Notes: generated by a model not told the origin, from the letters alone. A stretch of 39,282 bases of DNA from Gammaproteobacteria bacterium (GCA_024275915.1 JAJRYG010000072.1:1-39282); one strand, 5' to 3'; numbered from the stretch's first letter, positions 17,224-26,327 are shown. Program-made: numbers and translations.

Positions 17224-17941
17224 CGCTTGTAACCGGTTTTAAATGTGTGTGTGGTTTTCCTGTCTGTTGCAGGTTGTAGCCCAGGGTCATGGTTGCCAGC
17301 ACGATGATCGTCAGGCCAACCAGCTTGCGGAAGGCAGGCTGTCGGCCCAGGCCCATGAACCAGCCACTGACGATTCCGGCTCCCAGCAGGGTGGGTAGGG
17401 TGCCCAGGCCAAAGGCCAGCATGAACAGGGCGCTGTCGGAGGCACTCCCCGTCGAGGCCGACCAGATGAGCACCGAGTACACCAAGCCGCAGGGTAACCA
17501 GCCCCACACCAGACCAAACGCATAGGCCTGCCAGAGTGTCCTGACCGGCAGCAGTTTCTTTCCCAGCGGTTCCAGCCGTTTCCAGACCGGGCTGCCAAGA
17601 TGCTCGATACGGGCAAAATCGGGAAACCAGCCCGCAAGGTACAGACCGATGCTGACCATCATGATAAAAGCCAGGCCCTGTAGCAGCAAATGACCCAGAT
17701 CAGGGAATAGCTTGTCGAAAAATGTCTGGCTGAAGCCACCGATGAGGGCGCCGGCCAGGGTGTAGCTGCTGATCCGGCCCAGGTTGTAGGCGAGGATATA
17801 GGGGGACAGGCGCCAGCGTGAATCCCGGATGGGTTGTGGCAGGCTGTAGGTCAGTGCGCCAACAATGCCACCACACATGCCCACACAGTGCAGGGTGCTG
17901 AAAAGGCCGACGACGAAGACACCAAAGAGACTGAGTTCCAA
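17210..17941 (-). CDS. Sulfite exporter TauE/SafE-family membrane protein (UreH-type)
   Basis: 243 aa, about six transmembrane helices. Two related half-motifs are present, each with conserved Cys: LFSTLHCVGMCGGIVGAL at the N-terminus and FGLVWGWLPCGLVYSVL in the middle. This is the short TauE/SafE branch (UreH/DsbD-like fold) frequently linked with cbb3 oxidase assembly and copper handling rather than sulfite export. It is followed directly by, and overlaps, the sigma-54 activator gene. Given the other copper genes in the window, a copper-trafficking role is plausible but inferred. Confidence 0.88.
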   Translation of the reverse strand: MELSLFGVFVVGLFSTLHCVGMCGGIVGALTYSLPQPIRDSRWRLSPYILAYNLGRISSYTLAGALIGGFSQTFFDKLFPDLGHLLLQGLAFIMMVSIGLYLAGWFPDFARIEHLGSPVWKRLEPLGKKLLPVRTLWQAYAFGLVWGWLPCGLVYSVLIWSASTGSASDSALFMLAFGLGTLPTLLGAGIVSGWFMGLGRQPAFRKLVGLTIIVLATMTLGYNLQQTGKPHTHLKPVTSDETR

Positions 17942-18003
17942 ATGCCAGTACCACGATAAAGGGAGGCAGATAATAACATGCCGGCCCGCCAGGGGCCGGG
18001 GTG

Positions 18004-18858
18004 TCAGGCCGCTTCACTGTAGTAGAGGAGCTGCAGCACGCTGTCGAGCTGCTCCCGGCTGGTGCTGATGAGTTCATCGAGTATCGAGGGGGAAAGGCCA
18101 AGCACCCCCCAGATTTCAGCGATAATGGGCAGGTCATCCTCGCGGGATATGAAGGGCTCAATGGTATTGGCGATGGCGTTGCCCAGGTGCACGGCCGCAG
18201 CTTCAATCTGAAAATGGCGGGCACCCATGGGGTTATGATGGTATTCCACCGGTTCGACGAGGCTTTCGGGCAGTTTCCAGGAACGCAGCAGTTCCCCACC
18301 GAGTTCAGCATGATTGAAGCCAAACGCAGAATTTTCCAGATTGGCAAGATCGGCGTCGGGTTGTTCGCTGAGTTCTCGCACATGACGGGACAGTTCGGGT
18401 TGTACCAGGTACATTACCAGCTTGCCGATGTCGTGCAGCATGCCTGCGACAAAAAAGCGTTCGGTATTGCCAACACCCAGTTCATCGGCGATGACGCGGG
18501 CGGCCGTGCCACAGGCCAGGTTGTGGTGCCAGAATACGTCGATGTCCACCAGGTTTTGCGGAATGCGGCGAAACTGATTGGTGACCATGGTGGCCAGCAC
18601 CAGATCCCGCAGTTGTCGGGTGCCGACAATGGTGATGGCCATGGAAATGGTATCGATTTGCGAGGGAAAGTTGTAGAACGGGCTGTTGACGATTTTCAGC
18701 AGGCGGGCACTGAGCGCCACGTCCTGACTGATGACTTCCCCGATATCGGCCGCCGTGCATTCGGGATCGTCTACCATTTCATTCAGCCGGGTGACGATGG
18801 CGGGCAATGCGACAAGTTCCAGGTTGTCTGATATGAGGTTTTGTGGTGTCATCAACAT
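18004..18858 (-). CDS. HDOD-domain signalling protein
   Basis: 284 aa covering one HDOD domain: LPAIVTRLNEMVDDPECTAADIG at the N-terminus, DVALSARLLKIVNSPFYNFP, and an HD-like motif with H142-D143 (GMLHDIGKLVM). HDOD proteins act in signalling (motility, chemotaxis, stress) and often lack phosphodiesterase activity. It is divergent from copA, with 244 bp between the two starts containing two CRP-type sites, so it may share that control. It is separate from the TauE/SafE gene (62 bp gap). Confidence 0.92.
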   Translation of the reverse strand: MLMTPQNLISDNLELVALPAIVTRLNEMVDDPECTAADIGEVISQDVALSARLLKIVNSPFYNFPSQIDTISMAITIVGTRQLRDLVLATMVTNQFRRIPQNLVDIDVFWHHNLACGTAARVIADELGVGNTERFFVAGMLHDIGKLVMYLVQPELSRHVRELSEQPDADLANLENSAFGFNHAELGGELLRSWKLPESLVEPVEYHHNPMGARHFQIEAAAVHLGNAIANTIEPFISREDDLPIIAEIWGVLGLSPSILDELISTSREQLDSVLQLLYYSEAA

Positions 18859-18989
18859 GAGTTCACTCTCTGTGTTCGCATTTGCGTGTTTACACGCGAC
18901 ATGTCACCTGAGCCCGGACCTCTTGCCAGAGGGTCATATGACCTATGTATGAGTATATTACGTTGCCGGTTTATTGATAGTCGAGAATA

Positions 18990-19005
18990 TGTGAACCAGT
19001 TCACA
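18990..19005. promoter_or_regulatory. CRP/FNR-superfamily site 1 (perfect TGTGA-N6-TCACA)
   Basis: TGTGAACCAGTTCACA is a perfect palindrome and matches the CRP consensus core. It is centred at 18997.5, 24 bp from the second site, between the divergent HDOD and copA genes. A CRP protein with the standard recognition helix is encoded at 36059-36748. Confidence 0.75.
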
Positions 19006-19013
19006 TTTTTCAG

Positions 19014-19029
19014 TGTGATCGAAATCACA
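19014..19029. promoter_or_regulatory. CRP/FNR-superfamily site 2 (perfect TGTGA-N6-TCACA)
   Basis: TGTGATCGAAATCACA matches the CRP core perfectly, with an extra G/C pair outside (GTGTGA...TCACAC). It is centred at 19021.5. A -10-like TACATT at 19046-19051 would place the transcription start near 19060, i.e. the site at about -40, a class II activator position for copA. Confidence 0.75.
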
Positions 19030-19102
19030 CGAAAAATCAACAAGATACATTAATTTTATCAAGGTTACTCTTCGTCAAGAGGGCGGGGAAACAGGAGAAT
19101 TT

Positions 19103-21328
19103 ATGTCGAACAGTTACCGATTGTCGGTGGCAGGCCTCAGTTGCGCCGGCTGTGTGGCCAGTGTGGAAAATGCTCTCAAGTCCGTTGCGGGTGTCGAGTC
19201 GGCCTCGGTGAACTTTGCCGAGCACATCGCCGTGGTTGAGGGGGATGCGCCCCTGTCGGCACTGATCAAGGCGGTCAAGGATGCCGGTTACGATGCCGCC
19301 GAACTGCGTGGTGTGGACGACGAGGCGGACCGCGAAGCGGCGGAGCAGGCTCACTATAAAAAGCTCATTCGCCAGTCCCTGTTTGCGGCCATCATCGGCT
19401 TTCCCCTGTTCGCTGCCAGCATGCTGGACTGGCTGCCCACCGTCAGGGACGGCCAGGCTTTCTGGCTGGGCGTGGGTGTGCTGACCCTGGCGGTGCTGGC
19501 CTATTCGGGCGGGCATTTCTTTTCCGGTGCCTGGAATGCCTTCAAGGTGCACAACGCCAACATGGACACCCTCATCGCCGCTGGCACCGGCTCGGCCTGG
19601 ATCTTCTCCATGGCCGTGGTGCTGTGGCCGGATCTGGTGCCCACCCTGGCCCAGCATGCCTACTTCGAAGCCGCCGCCATCATCATCGCCCTGATCAACT
19701 TCGGCTCGGCCATGGAGATGCGTGCCCGTGGCAAGACCTCGGAGGCCATCAAGCGGCTCATCGGCCTGCAGCCCAAGACCGCCCGCGTGGTACGTGACGG
19801 GGTGGAGCAGGATGTCCCCATCGATACCGTCGGTCTGGACTAGACCCTGCGCATTCGCCCCGGTGAACGCATCGCCGTGGACGGGGTGGTCATCGAGGGC
19901 CATTCCAGCGTCGACGAATCCATGCTCACTGGCGAACCCCTGCCCGTGCCCAAGCAGCCCGGTGACGAAGTCGTGGCCGGCACCATCAACACTAGTGGCA
20001 CCTTTCTCTACCAGTCCAAACGTATCGGCCGCGACACGGTGCTGGCGCAGATCATCGAGATGGTGCGCAAGGCCCAGTCCAGCAAGCCGGCCATTGCCCG
20101 GCTAGTGGACAAGGTGGCCGGGGTGTTCGTGCCAGTGGTGCTCATCGTCGCCGTGCTTACTTTCCTGGCCTGGTACAACTTCGCGCCGCAACTGGGGATC
20201 AGCTATGCGGTGGTCACCACCATGACCGTGCTGATTATCGCCTGCCCCTGTGCCTTGGGGCTTGCCACACCCATCGCCATCATGGTGGGCGTGGGTCGAG
20301 CGGCGGAAATGGGCATTCTGATCCGCAATGGTGATGCCCTGCAGCAGGTGGGACGCCTGACTCACGTGGTACTGGACAAGACCGGCACCGTCACCGCCGG
20401 CAAGCCCACGGTCACCGACATTCGCGTAGCCGGGGAGGAAAGTGAAGATTCACTTCTGCAACTGGCCGCCTCCCTCGAGCAGTCTTCCGAACATCCCCTG
20501 GCCGAGTCCATCGTTTCAGCGGCACAGGAAAAGGGCCTGCAACTGGACAAGGTCGAACAGTTCGAAGCGCTGTCGGGCAAGGGGGTGGTGGCCAGCCTCG
20601 ATGGCTCGCGCCTGCTGTTCGGTAATGCCGCGCTCATGGAGGCGGAAGGCATCGCCTTCGACAGCCTCGAAGCGGTGGCCGACGAGCTGGCCGCCAGTGC
20701 CAGGACGCCCATGTACTTGGCCCGTGACGGCCAGCTGCTCGGTATCATCGCCGTGGCCGATCCCATCAAGCCCGACTCGGCCGCCTCCATTGCCCGCCTG
20801 CACCGGCTGGGCCTGAAAGTGGTGCTGCTCACCGGTGACAATCGTCGTACTGCCGAGGCCGTGGCCCACACCGTCGGTATCGACACGGTCATCGCCGAGG
20901 TGCATCCCCAGGACAAGGATCAGGTCGTGGCCGACCTGCAGGCCAGGGGTCACATCGTCGCCATGGTGGGGGATGGTATCAACGACGCCCCGGCCCTGGC
21001 CCGTGCCGACGTGGGCCTGGCCATCGGCAGCGGCACCGATGTCGCCATCGAAAGCGCCGATATCACCCTGATGCGTGGCTCCCTGCACGGGGTGGCCGAT
21101 GCCATCGACCTGTCTCGTGCCACGGTGCGCAACATCAAGCAGAACCTGTTCGGCGCCTTCATATATAATGTACTCGGCATCCCCGTCGCCGCCGGTGTGC
21201 TGTACCCGTTTTTTGGCATCCTGCTCAACCCGATCATCGCCGGTGCCGCCATGGCCCTGTCTTCGGTCACTGTTGTTAGCAATGCCAATCGACTTCGTCT
21301 CTACAAACCCGCCGGGAAGGAGAACTGA
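19103..21328 (+). pseudogene. copA: Copper-exporting P-type ATPase CopA, single in-frame TAG
   Basis: 741 sense codons plus one TAG at 19841-19843 (codon 247). The N-terminal HMA domain has GLSCAGC (C14, C17). It is followed by the membrane core, C381-P-C383, D425 in [13 protein letters not shown] and [13 protein letters not shown]. Everything on both sides of the stop is in one frame and well conserved. The stop lies in the actuator domain between DTVGLD and [14 protein letters not shown], just before the conserved actuator strand. A change from GAG is the simplest origin. If genuine, no ATPase is made unless the stop is read through. It is a different subtype from the YHS-type ATPase at 5560 and has tandem CRP sites upstream. 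Confidence 0.9.
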
Positions 21329-21329
21329 C

Positions 21330-21401
21330 ATGTGGGTCAATATTGCCGGGCTTGTCGTGATCGGCTTTATCATCTGGTGGTTCTGGCTCGCCAAAAAGTG
21401 A
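21330..21401 (+). CDS. 23-aa single-helix membrane peptide downstream of copA
   Basis: ATG 21330 is preceded by AAGGAGAACTGAC, a strong ribosome-binding site overlapping the copA stop. The product is almost entirely one transmembrane helix (VNIAGLVVIGFIIWWFWLAKK). The same lead sequence begins small membrane-anchored cupredoxin-like proteins found after copA in other gammaproteobacteria, so this may be a true micro-protein or the surviving anchor of a longer gene; no cupredoxin domain is seen downstream. Confidence 0.6.
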   Translation: MWVNIAGLVVIGFIIWWFWLAKK

Positions 21402-21454
21402 CGAGGGCCGAGTGACAAGAACCAGCGCCTCGTCATCCGGGAGGCAGGGTGTCT

Positions 21455-21610
21455 CGACGGGCTGTCAAGCAAAACGTATTGCACCGCAGGCTGCAAAAAT
21501 TTTTCAAGGAAACAGCGAACAATTCATCCATGAATTATATTGGTGAACGGAAACCGAAAATGCGATTTCCGGTTTCCTCACAAAGTCAATCACCTGGGGT
21601 GATTGATTTT
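21455..21610 (+). repeat. Degenerate family A-like repeat
   Basis: The stretch from CGACGGGCTGTCAAGC through GCAGGCTGCAAAAATTTTTC to TTCCTCACAAAGTCAATCA preserves the order of family A landmarks (terminal GGCTGT, internal poly-A stem, CTCACA...TCAAT) with heavy divergence. It is included with reduced confidence. It fills the gap between copA and djlA. Confidence 0.4.
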
Positions 21611-21719
21611 GGCGGCACGTCTCTGTGCTGCAGAATCTCTGAATAAATCAGGGATTCCTCAAATCATTCCAACAAGAGGAAAAAGGGCAGGCTTTCTGAC
21701 AAGCCGCCCGGCAATAGAC

Positions 21720-22538
21720 ATGTTCATCTGGGGCAAATTATTAGGCGGTTTTTTTGGTTTCATGATCGGTGACTTCATCGGCGCGCTGTTTGGCGTGATG
21801 ATCGGCCACCTGTTCGATCGTGGCATGCGAAACGTGGCCCTGCTGGGGGCCGTGCTCAATGGCAGCAAGCAGGGTGAGACCCAGCGGGCTTTTTTTGTTG
21901 CGCTGTTTTCCATCATGGGACATGTGGCCAAGGCCGATGGGCGGGTCAGTCCGGATGAAATCGCCATGGCTCGGGGCATCATGCAGCAGATGTCACTGGA
22001 TGAGGACCACACCCGCGAGGCCATCGAACTGTTCAACCAGGGCAAGCAGCCCGACTTCGATCTGGATACAGCGGTGGATACCTTCCGTCTGGCCAGTCCC
22101 CGCCAGCTCGCCCTGCACCAGATGTTCATGGAGGTCCTGATCCATGCGGCCTATGCCGACGGCAGGATGGAAACCAGTGAAGAGCAGGTGCTGCGACGCA
22201 TCAGTGAACGGCTGGGTTTCGCCCCCCAGCATTTTGCCCAGATGGATGCACGGGTGCGTGCCCAGCGTTCCTTCCACGAGCAGGGGTATGCCGGTGGTGC
22301 CGAACAGGCTGCACCCTCTCGTGACATGCTCAAGGATGCCTATGAAGTGCTGGGGGTCGATGAAACAGCCAGTGATGCCGAGGTGAAAAAGGCCTACCGG
22401 CGGCAGATGAATCAGCACCACCCCGACAAGCTGGTGGCACGCGGCATGCCCGAGGAAATGATCAAGATGGCTACCGCCAAGACCCAGGAAATCAAGGCCG
22501 CCTACGACACCATCAAGAAGGCCCGTGGCAGCAAGTGA
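21720..22538 (+). CDS. djlA: Co-chaperone DjlA
   Basis: 272 aa from ATG 21720; the open frame extends to 21603 but only this start gives the DjlA layout. A short N-terminal transmembrane segment with Gly/Phe pattern (LLGGFFGFMIGDFIGALFG) is followed by a TerB-like helical domain (about 55-165, FSIMGHVAKADGRVSPDEI, IHAAYADGRM) and a C-terminal J domain with the HPD motif (MNQHHPDKLVARG). DjlA is an inner-membrane type III DnaK co-chaperone. Domain order and length match the family. Confidence 0.95.
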   Translation: MFIWGKLLGGFFGFMIGDFIGALFGVMIGHLFDRGMRNVALLGAVLNGSKQGETQRAFFVALFSIMGHVAKADGRVSPDEIAMARGIMQQMSLDEDHTREAIELFNQGKQPDFDLDTAVDTFRLASPRQLALHQMFMEVLIHAAYADGRMETSEEQVLRRISERLGFAPQHFAQMDARVRAQRSFHEQGYAGGAEQAAPSRDMLKDAYEVLGVDETASDAEVKKAYRRQMNQHHPDKLVARGMPEEMIKMATAKTQEIKAAYDTIKKARGSK

Positions 22539-22570
22539 TCCGCTGATATTCCCCTCGGGCTTCCTGACGC

Positions 22571-23068
22571 ATGTCTGAAGCCCCCATTTTGCCACACAGG
22601 CAGGCCGAGCTCCTCTGGTGGCTGCTGGTGCTGGCCAGCATCCTGCTGGCCATCGGCCTGGTCAGTCCCATGCTCACCCTGACTCGCTTCGTGTTCTTCG
22701 AGGATTCCTTTTCCGTCCTCTCGGGCATCGTGGAACTGTTCAAGACGGGCCGCTACGGCCTGTTCGTCATCATCGCCCTGTTCAGCATCGTGCTGCCTGT
22801 CCTGAAAATCGCCGTCCTGTTCCGGCTGGTGGGCAATCAGGCAGAAAGCCCTCAACAGGTGAAAAGATATCTGCACCTGATGCATGAATACGGCCGCTGG
22901 TCCATGCTTGATGTGCTGGTGGTCGCCATCCTCATCGTCACCGTCAAGCTCGGCGCCATCGCCAGCATCGAAATCCACGCCGGGCTCTATGTGTTCGGTG
23001 CCGCCGTGCTGCTGATCATGTTCATCACCCAACGGGTAGTGAAACTGACCGACGATTCGGATAGCTGA
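22571..23068 (+). CDS. PqiA-family (paraquat-inducible protein A-like) membrane protein
   Basis: 165 aa with four transmembrane helices and the PqiA-domain pattern: ASILLAIGLVSPMLTL, FSVLSGIVELFKTGRYGLF, SIVLPVLKIAVLF, WSMLDVLVVAILIVTVKLG. It is a single-domain member; E. coli PqiA has two such domains plus zinc-ribbon motifs, which are absent here. It starts 32 bp after djlA and is likely co-transcribed. A role in envelope or lipid homeostasis is inferred from the family. Confidence 0.88.
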   Translation: MSEAPILPHRQAELLWWLLVLASILLAIGLVSPMLTLTRFVFFEDSFSVLSGIVELFKTGRYGLFVIIALFSIVLPVLKIAVLFRLVGNQAESPQQVKRYLHLMHEYGRWSMLDVLVVAILIVTVKLGAIASIEIHAGLYVFGAAVLLIMFITQRVVKLTDDSDS

Positions 23069-23130
23069 CAAACCGGTGTTACCAAGGCAAAATCCCACGT
23101 ACAGCAGATGAATATCTGTGAAGGTAGCCC

Positions 23131-23213
23131 CGATCATTACATAAATTTTGGGGCTCTTCAGAAGAATTTGAGGGTGGCCACCGTGCCAACGCCCTCTCCC
23201 TCCGGGAGAGGGC
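23131..23213 (+). repeat. Family B fragment followed by a 10-bp-arm hairpin repeat
   Basis: 23131-23155 (ATTACATAAATTTTGGGG) is the left end of a family B element. 23191-23213 is a perfect stem, GCCCTCTCCC-TCC-GGGAGAGGGC, followed by CTGGGGTGAGGG, a sequence type found as dispersed intergenic repeats in many bacteria. It lies downstream of the PqiA-like gene and could terminate its transcript. Confidence 0.6.
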
Positions 23214-23245
23214 TGGGGTGAGGGGGGCAATCAGGGAAGACTGTA

Positions 23246-23435
23246 CCCAATCGTTGCATGAATTTTCGGCGCAGGATAGCGTAGCGCCTTCCATGCCAGT
23301 ATTTTCAGCGCCGTGCTCGTTTTTTTTCAATCCTCACATTTCGGTGGGCCATGCTGCGATTGGAAAAATCTGCGCTCGACCCTGAAAATACTGTCCCCAA
23401 AGCCCCTGCATCCAAAAATTTATGCAACAATTGGG
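23246..23435 (+). mobile_element. Family B MITE-like element, copy 4
   Basis: 190 bp, the best preserved copy. The left end CCCAATCGTTGCATGAATTT and the complement of the right end CCCAATTGTTGCATAAATTT are near-perfect inverted repeats. Both sides abut TA. The interior matches the copies at 9849, 11512 and 12936. Confidence 0.85.
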
Positions 23436-23460
23436 TAGACAAGATGTTTATACTGACGAG

Positions 23461-23604
23461 ATGTTGGAAAAGTCTTTCCCTGGGGGTTACAACACCGTAA
23501 ACAGAAAAGGCAGTTTCCTGTTTCTCACATTTTCAATAACTGGCCATGTTTCCCTGCATGGAAAACAGACTGTTGAAAACCGGTTTTTTTACAACAGTCG
23601 GTCA
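23461..23604 (+). repeat. Family A dispersed repeat, diverged copy
   Basis: ATGTTGGAAAAGTC ... TTTCTCACATTTTCAATAACTG ... GTTTTTTTACAACAGTCGG retains the order and termini of the family A consensus. It occupies the leader region upstream of the EncFtn gene. Confidence 0.65.
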
Positions 23605-23635
23605 ACCCGTCTTTCGAAAGAACAAGGAGAAAAAA

Positions 23636-23938
23636 ATGTCCAGTGTAGGTTACCATGAACCCATAGAAGAACTTTCCAGTGAAACCCGCGACATGCACCG
23701 CGCCATCGTCTCCCTGATGGAAGAGCTGGAGGCCGTCGACTGGTACAACCAGCGTGTCGATGCCTGCCAGGATGATGAACTCAAGGCCATACTGGCCCAC
23801 AACCGTGATGAAGAAAAGGAACACGCCTCGATGATCCTGGAATGGATCCGCCGCCAGGATCCCCGCTTCGACAAGGAGCTGAAAGACTACCTGTTCACGG
23901 AAAAACCCATTACCGATCTCGAACACGCCTCCAGCTGA
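23636..23938 (+). CDS. Encapsulated-ferritin-type (EncFtn) ferritin-like protein, no visible loading peptide
   Basis: 100 aa from ATG 23636 (AAGGAG upstream). The helix pair SSETRDMHRAIVSLMEELEA and LAHNRDEEKEHASMILEWIR is diagnostic of the EncFtn fold. The ferroxidase residues are E30, Y37, E60 and H63, equivalent to the known E32/Y39/E62/H65 centre. It should form annular decamers oxidising Fe2+. Encapsulated members usually carry a C-terminal extension ending in a short Gly/Leu targeting peptide and are followed by the encapsulin shell gene. Here the protein ends LEHASS and the next genes are unrelated and on the other strand. Confidence 0.9.
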   Translation: MSSVGYHEPIEELSSETRDMHRAIVSLMEELEAVDWYNQRVDACQDDELKAILAHNRDEEKEHASMILEWIRRQDPRFDKELKDYLFTEKPITDLEHASS

Positions 23939-24001
23939 GAGGCGGCAAGTGTAATCCCGTGTCCGCTTCGGCATGGGGTTCTGTCGAGCCAAAATGTTTT
24001 A

Positions 24002-24809
24002 TTATGATTCCAGGGCGGCTTGCGGGGCGAGGAATTTTTGCTCTGCTTCTGACAGTTCCACATGGACGGTTTTCATGAAACGGGAGGCAAAATCCAGAAC
24101 CTGTTTTTTCAGTTGGGCCTGGATGCCAGCATTGTCGGTCAACTGTCGCAACTGAAATCGGATCTGCAGCACATCGCGCCGGCCCACGGCCAGGTTGAAC
24201 TCGATGGCGTTGGGGTTGAGATAGATGTAATAACAGGGCATGCCGGCCACGGCTTCGGGCATTTTTCGCAGTGGCACCTCGTCGACGGGCATGGCCTACC
24301 TCGCCTTCATCGAAGATGTTGATCTCCAGTAGGCCGTCATCGTGCTCGGTAAAAACGGTGCGGCCACGCAGGGCCAGGCGATCCCGGTAGTAGCGGGGCA
24401 GCCAGGTTTTCAGGCAGTCCTCGTCCAGCAGGTTGTCCGCCTAGTTGTACTCATCGCGGGCCGGGGTTTCCAGCGAGGCGATGAACTTGACGATGCCCAG
24501 GATCTGCCGGTTCCACCACTTTTTGCGATACAGGTACCAGCCCGTGGTGTAGAACTCACAGGTTCCCCGGTTTTTCGGAGTGTCGAAGCGAAAGTCGGAA
24601 CGGGAATGGCTGTTGATGAACGGGCGGTAATCCCGTGGCCCTTCCATGAAGAACTCGCTGCTGTCCAGGGTCAGCGGCGGAATGCGAAAGTCCAGCATGG
24701 TGCCGGCCGCATCGATGCGATACAGAATGCCCTTGTCGGAAAAGGCCTGCCTCGCAAATTCCGGCGGGCCCTCCGGCAGGCTGGCGGCGTCCCTGGGTTG
24801 CAGCTTCAT
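24002..24809 (-). pseudogene. Unrecognised protein, nonsense plus frameshift (gene D)
   Basis: About 268 codons on the minus strand. The ATG overlaps the DUF411 stop by 4 bp. The first 122 codons end at TAG (24443-24441, after DEYN); the same frame continues (ADNLLDEDCLKTWLPRYYRD) to about 24300, where a 1-base shift moves to the frame running from PVDEVPLRKMPEAV to the TAA at 24002. The C-terminal text (FMKTVHVELSEAEQKF) resembles the end of the gene at 25654-26327 (IMATMKITLSDEARKHY), and both have a hydrophobic-Pro-Pro motif near the N-terminus (FRIPP / FLHPP), so the two may be paralogues. No known domain recognised; no signal peptide. It is non-functional as read. Confidence 0.6.
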
Positions 24810-25249
24810 CGGTACTCCTGAAACACCTCGGCCTTGCCGTCCTTGTCGAAGGTCAGCACATCATAGGCCTCCCTTGAACTGCCCTTTTCCATGCCGGGCG
24901 TGCCGATGGGCATGCCCGGAACGGCAATACCCTTCACGTCGGGGCGGGTGACCAGGAGTTTCCTGATGTCGCGCACCTTGGCATGGCCTTCCACCACATA
25001 CCCGTCGATCACCGCCGTATGGCAGGATGCCAGCTTCTCCGGCACACCCAACTTCTTCTTGACCGCATAGATGTCACGGGTATTGATGGCTTCCACCTTG
25101 TAACCCTTGTCCTCCAGGTAGCGAATCCACTTGATGCAGCAACCGCACTGGGGATTCTTGTACACGGTAATGGATTTGGAAACCTCGGCGTGAGACGCCG
25201 AAAAGGGAAACAAACCCGCAAGGGTCAGAACAAGCAGGGCTTTTTTCAT
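24806..25249 (-). CDS. DUF411 periplasmic metal-binding protein
   Basis: 147 aa with a signal peptide (1-21, cleavage after SHA). The DUF411 core follows: VYKNPQCGCCIKW (C35, C37, C38), KLASCHTAVIDGYVVEGH and GIAVPGMPIGTPGME. The family adopts a thioredoxin-like fold and is often encoded with copper or silver resistance genes; metal binding through the Cys cluster is inferred. It is intact, unlike the genes around it, and its TGA overlaps the ATG of the broken gene downstream. Confidence 0.92.
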   Translation of the reverse strand: MKKALLVLTLAGLFPFSASHAEVSKSITVYKNPQCGCCIKWIRYLEDKGYKVEAINTRDIYAVKKKLGVPEKLASCHTAVIDGYVVEGHAKVRDIRKLLVTRPDVKGIAVPGMPIGTPGMEKGSSREAYDVLTFDKDGKAEVFQEYR

Positions 25250-25308
25250 AAAGTGGCTCCTGTGCGGATATCCTGGGGTATCACGCCTCTATTGATGGAC
25301 AATGCTGA

Positions 25309-25352
25309 CAGGCTGTAGAAAAAACCTAGGAAGGGACTTTTTCTACAGCCTG
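25309..25352. repeat. Minimal family A palindrome
   Basis: CAGGCTGTAGAAAAA and its exact complement TTTTTCTACAGCCTG are separated by 14 nt, giving 15-bp perfect arms. These are the termini of family A with the interior deleted. It sits about 60 bp upstream of the DUF411 start. Confidence 0.7.
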
Positions 25353-25653
25353 CCCAAGAGAAAAGAATACGGTTTTGCCCCCGGAAAGTCCATGAGCCAT
25401 GCGCGGAAAACTGCGCGGGATCAAGATCACCCCGGCCTGCCTGGAACAGTCACCCCAACCGCTCCGTATTATTATTACGTGGTGTGGCCATGCCAGACAA
25501 TGTCGTCAACACGGACCGGCCAGGACTGTACCGAGCGTTGCCCGTTATACTGCGTCGGGTGGCCGGTTACACCAGGCAGCTGTCCCGAATGTAAAGGATT
25601 GGCGCATGGATTGCGCAACAAGGCGGCTAGTCCGGTTCCGGCACCCCGGCTTC
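25353..25653. other. About 300 bp without a supported gene
   Basis: Downstream of the minus-strand gene ending at 25654 and upstream of the DUF411 leader. Only short open frames occur (for example a 34-codon plus-strand frame from ATG 25490 to TAA 25594) with no recognisable content. It may be remnant coding sequence. Confidence 0.3.
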
Positions 25654-26327
25654 CTAGTAGTGTTTTCTGGCCTCGTCGGACAGGGTAATTTTCATGGTGG
25701 CCATGATGTCGTCCATCAGCGTGTAGCTGGCGGTACGCAGGTTGTGTTTGGCGCTATAGAAATCGATGCCGTGGTAGCCGTCCGTATAGCTTTCGTAGCG
25801 GGCCCAGTCCCGGCCATGGAACCTGACCCACTGCAGGTCTTCGGGGCGTTGGGGGTACTTCCACAGGGTCTTCTGGAACTCGCTGTCGCTGTAGTATGTA
25901 CCGCGATTTCTTTCTTTTTTCTTGTTCCTGGTTCCATAGAAGGTCTCGTTGGAATGGAAGACGTATTGCTCGAAATTGTGCCTGATCAGCAGGGAGTCCT
26001 CAGGGGTGCTGATGCCCGGCAGGTAGAGCAGGGGGATATCCAGAATCAAGCCACCATAGTTGATACCGCCGAAATACCAGTCCTCGAAGTCCAGCCCCCC
26101 GTGAAGATCAGGACCGCCGACATGAAGGGTTGCTTGATTTCGGTTTCGGGGCCCCTGTAGATGTCGAAGGCCTGGTCGGCCAGCACCGAGTGCACGGAGG
26201 CGGTGGTGGGGGGATGGAGGAAACTCAGTACCGAGCCGGACAGGTCCAGGCGCTTGGTGGGGGCCCCGGCCAGCTCGGGGCCGATGAGGTTCATGGGGTC
26301 GGACTTGAACAATTTGAGGAAAGACAT
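25654..26327 (-). pseudogene. Unrecognised protein with frameshift at a homopolymer (gene B)
   Basis: Begins MSFLKLFKSDPMNLIGPELAGAP at 26327, 1 bp after the stop of the upstream gene. A one-base change at the six-C/G run at 26095-26100 breaks the frame: before it ends VLIFTGG, after it resumes LDFEDWYFGGINYGGLILDIP and runs to TAG at 25654. Corrected, it is about 224 aa, soluble, aromatic-rich (EDLQWVRFHGRDWARYESY), with no recognised domain. It resembles gene D at 24002-24809 at its C-terminus. A role as a cognate partner of the preceding gene (for example an immunity protein) is speculative. Confidence 0.6.

Noticed and set aside
25490-25594. 34-codon plus-strand ORF
   Set aside because: No ribosome-binding site, no recognisable content, and it lies in a probable decay region.
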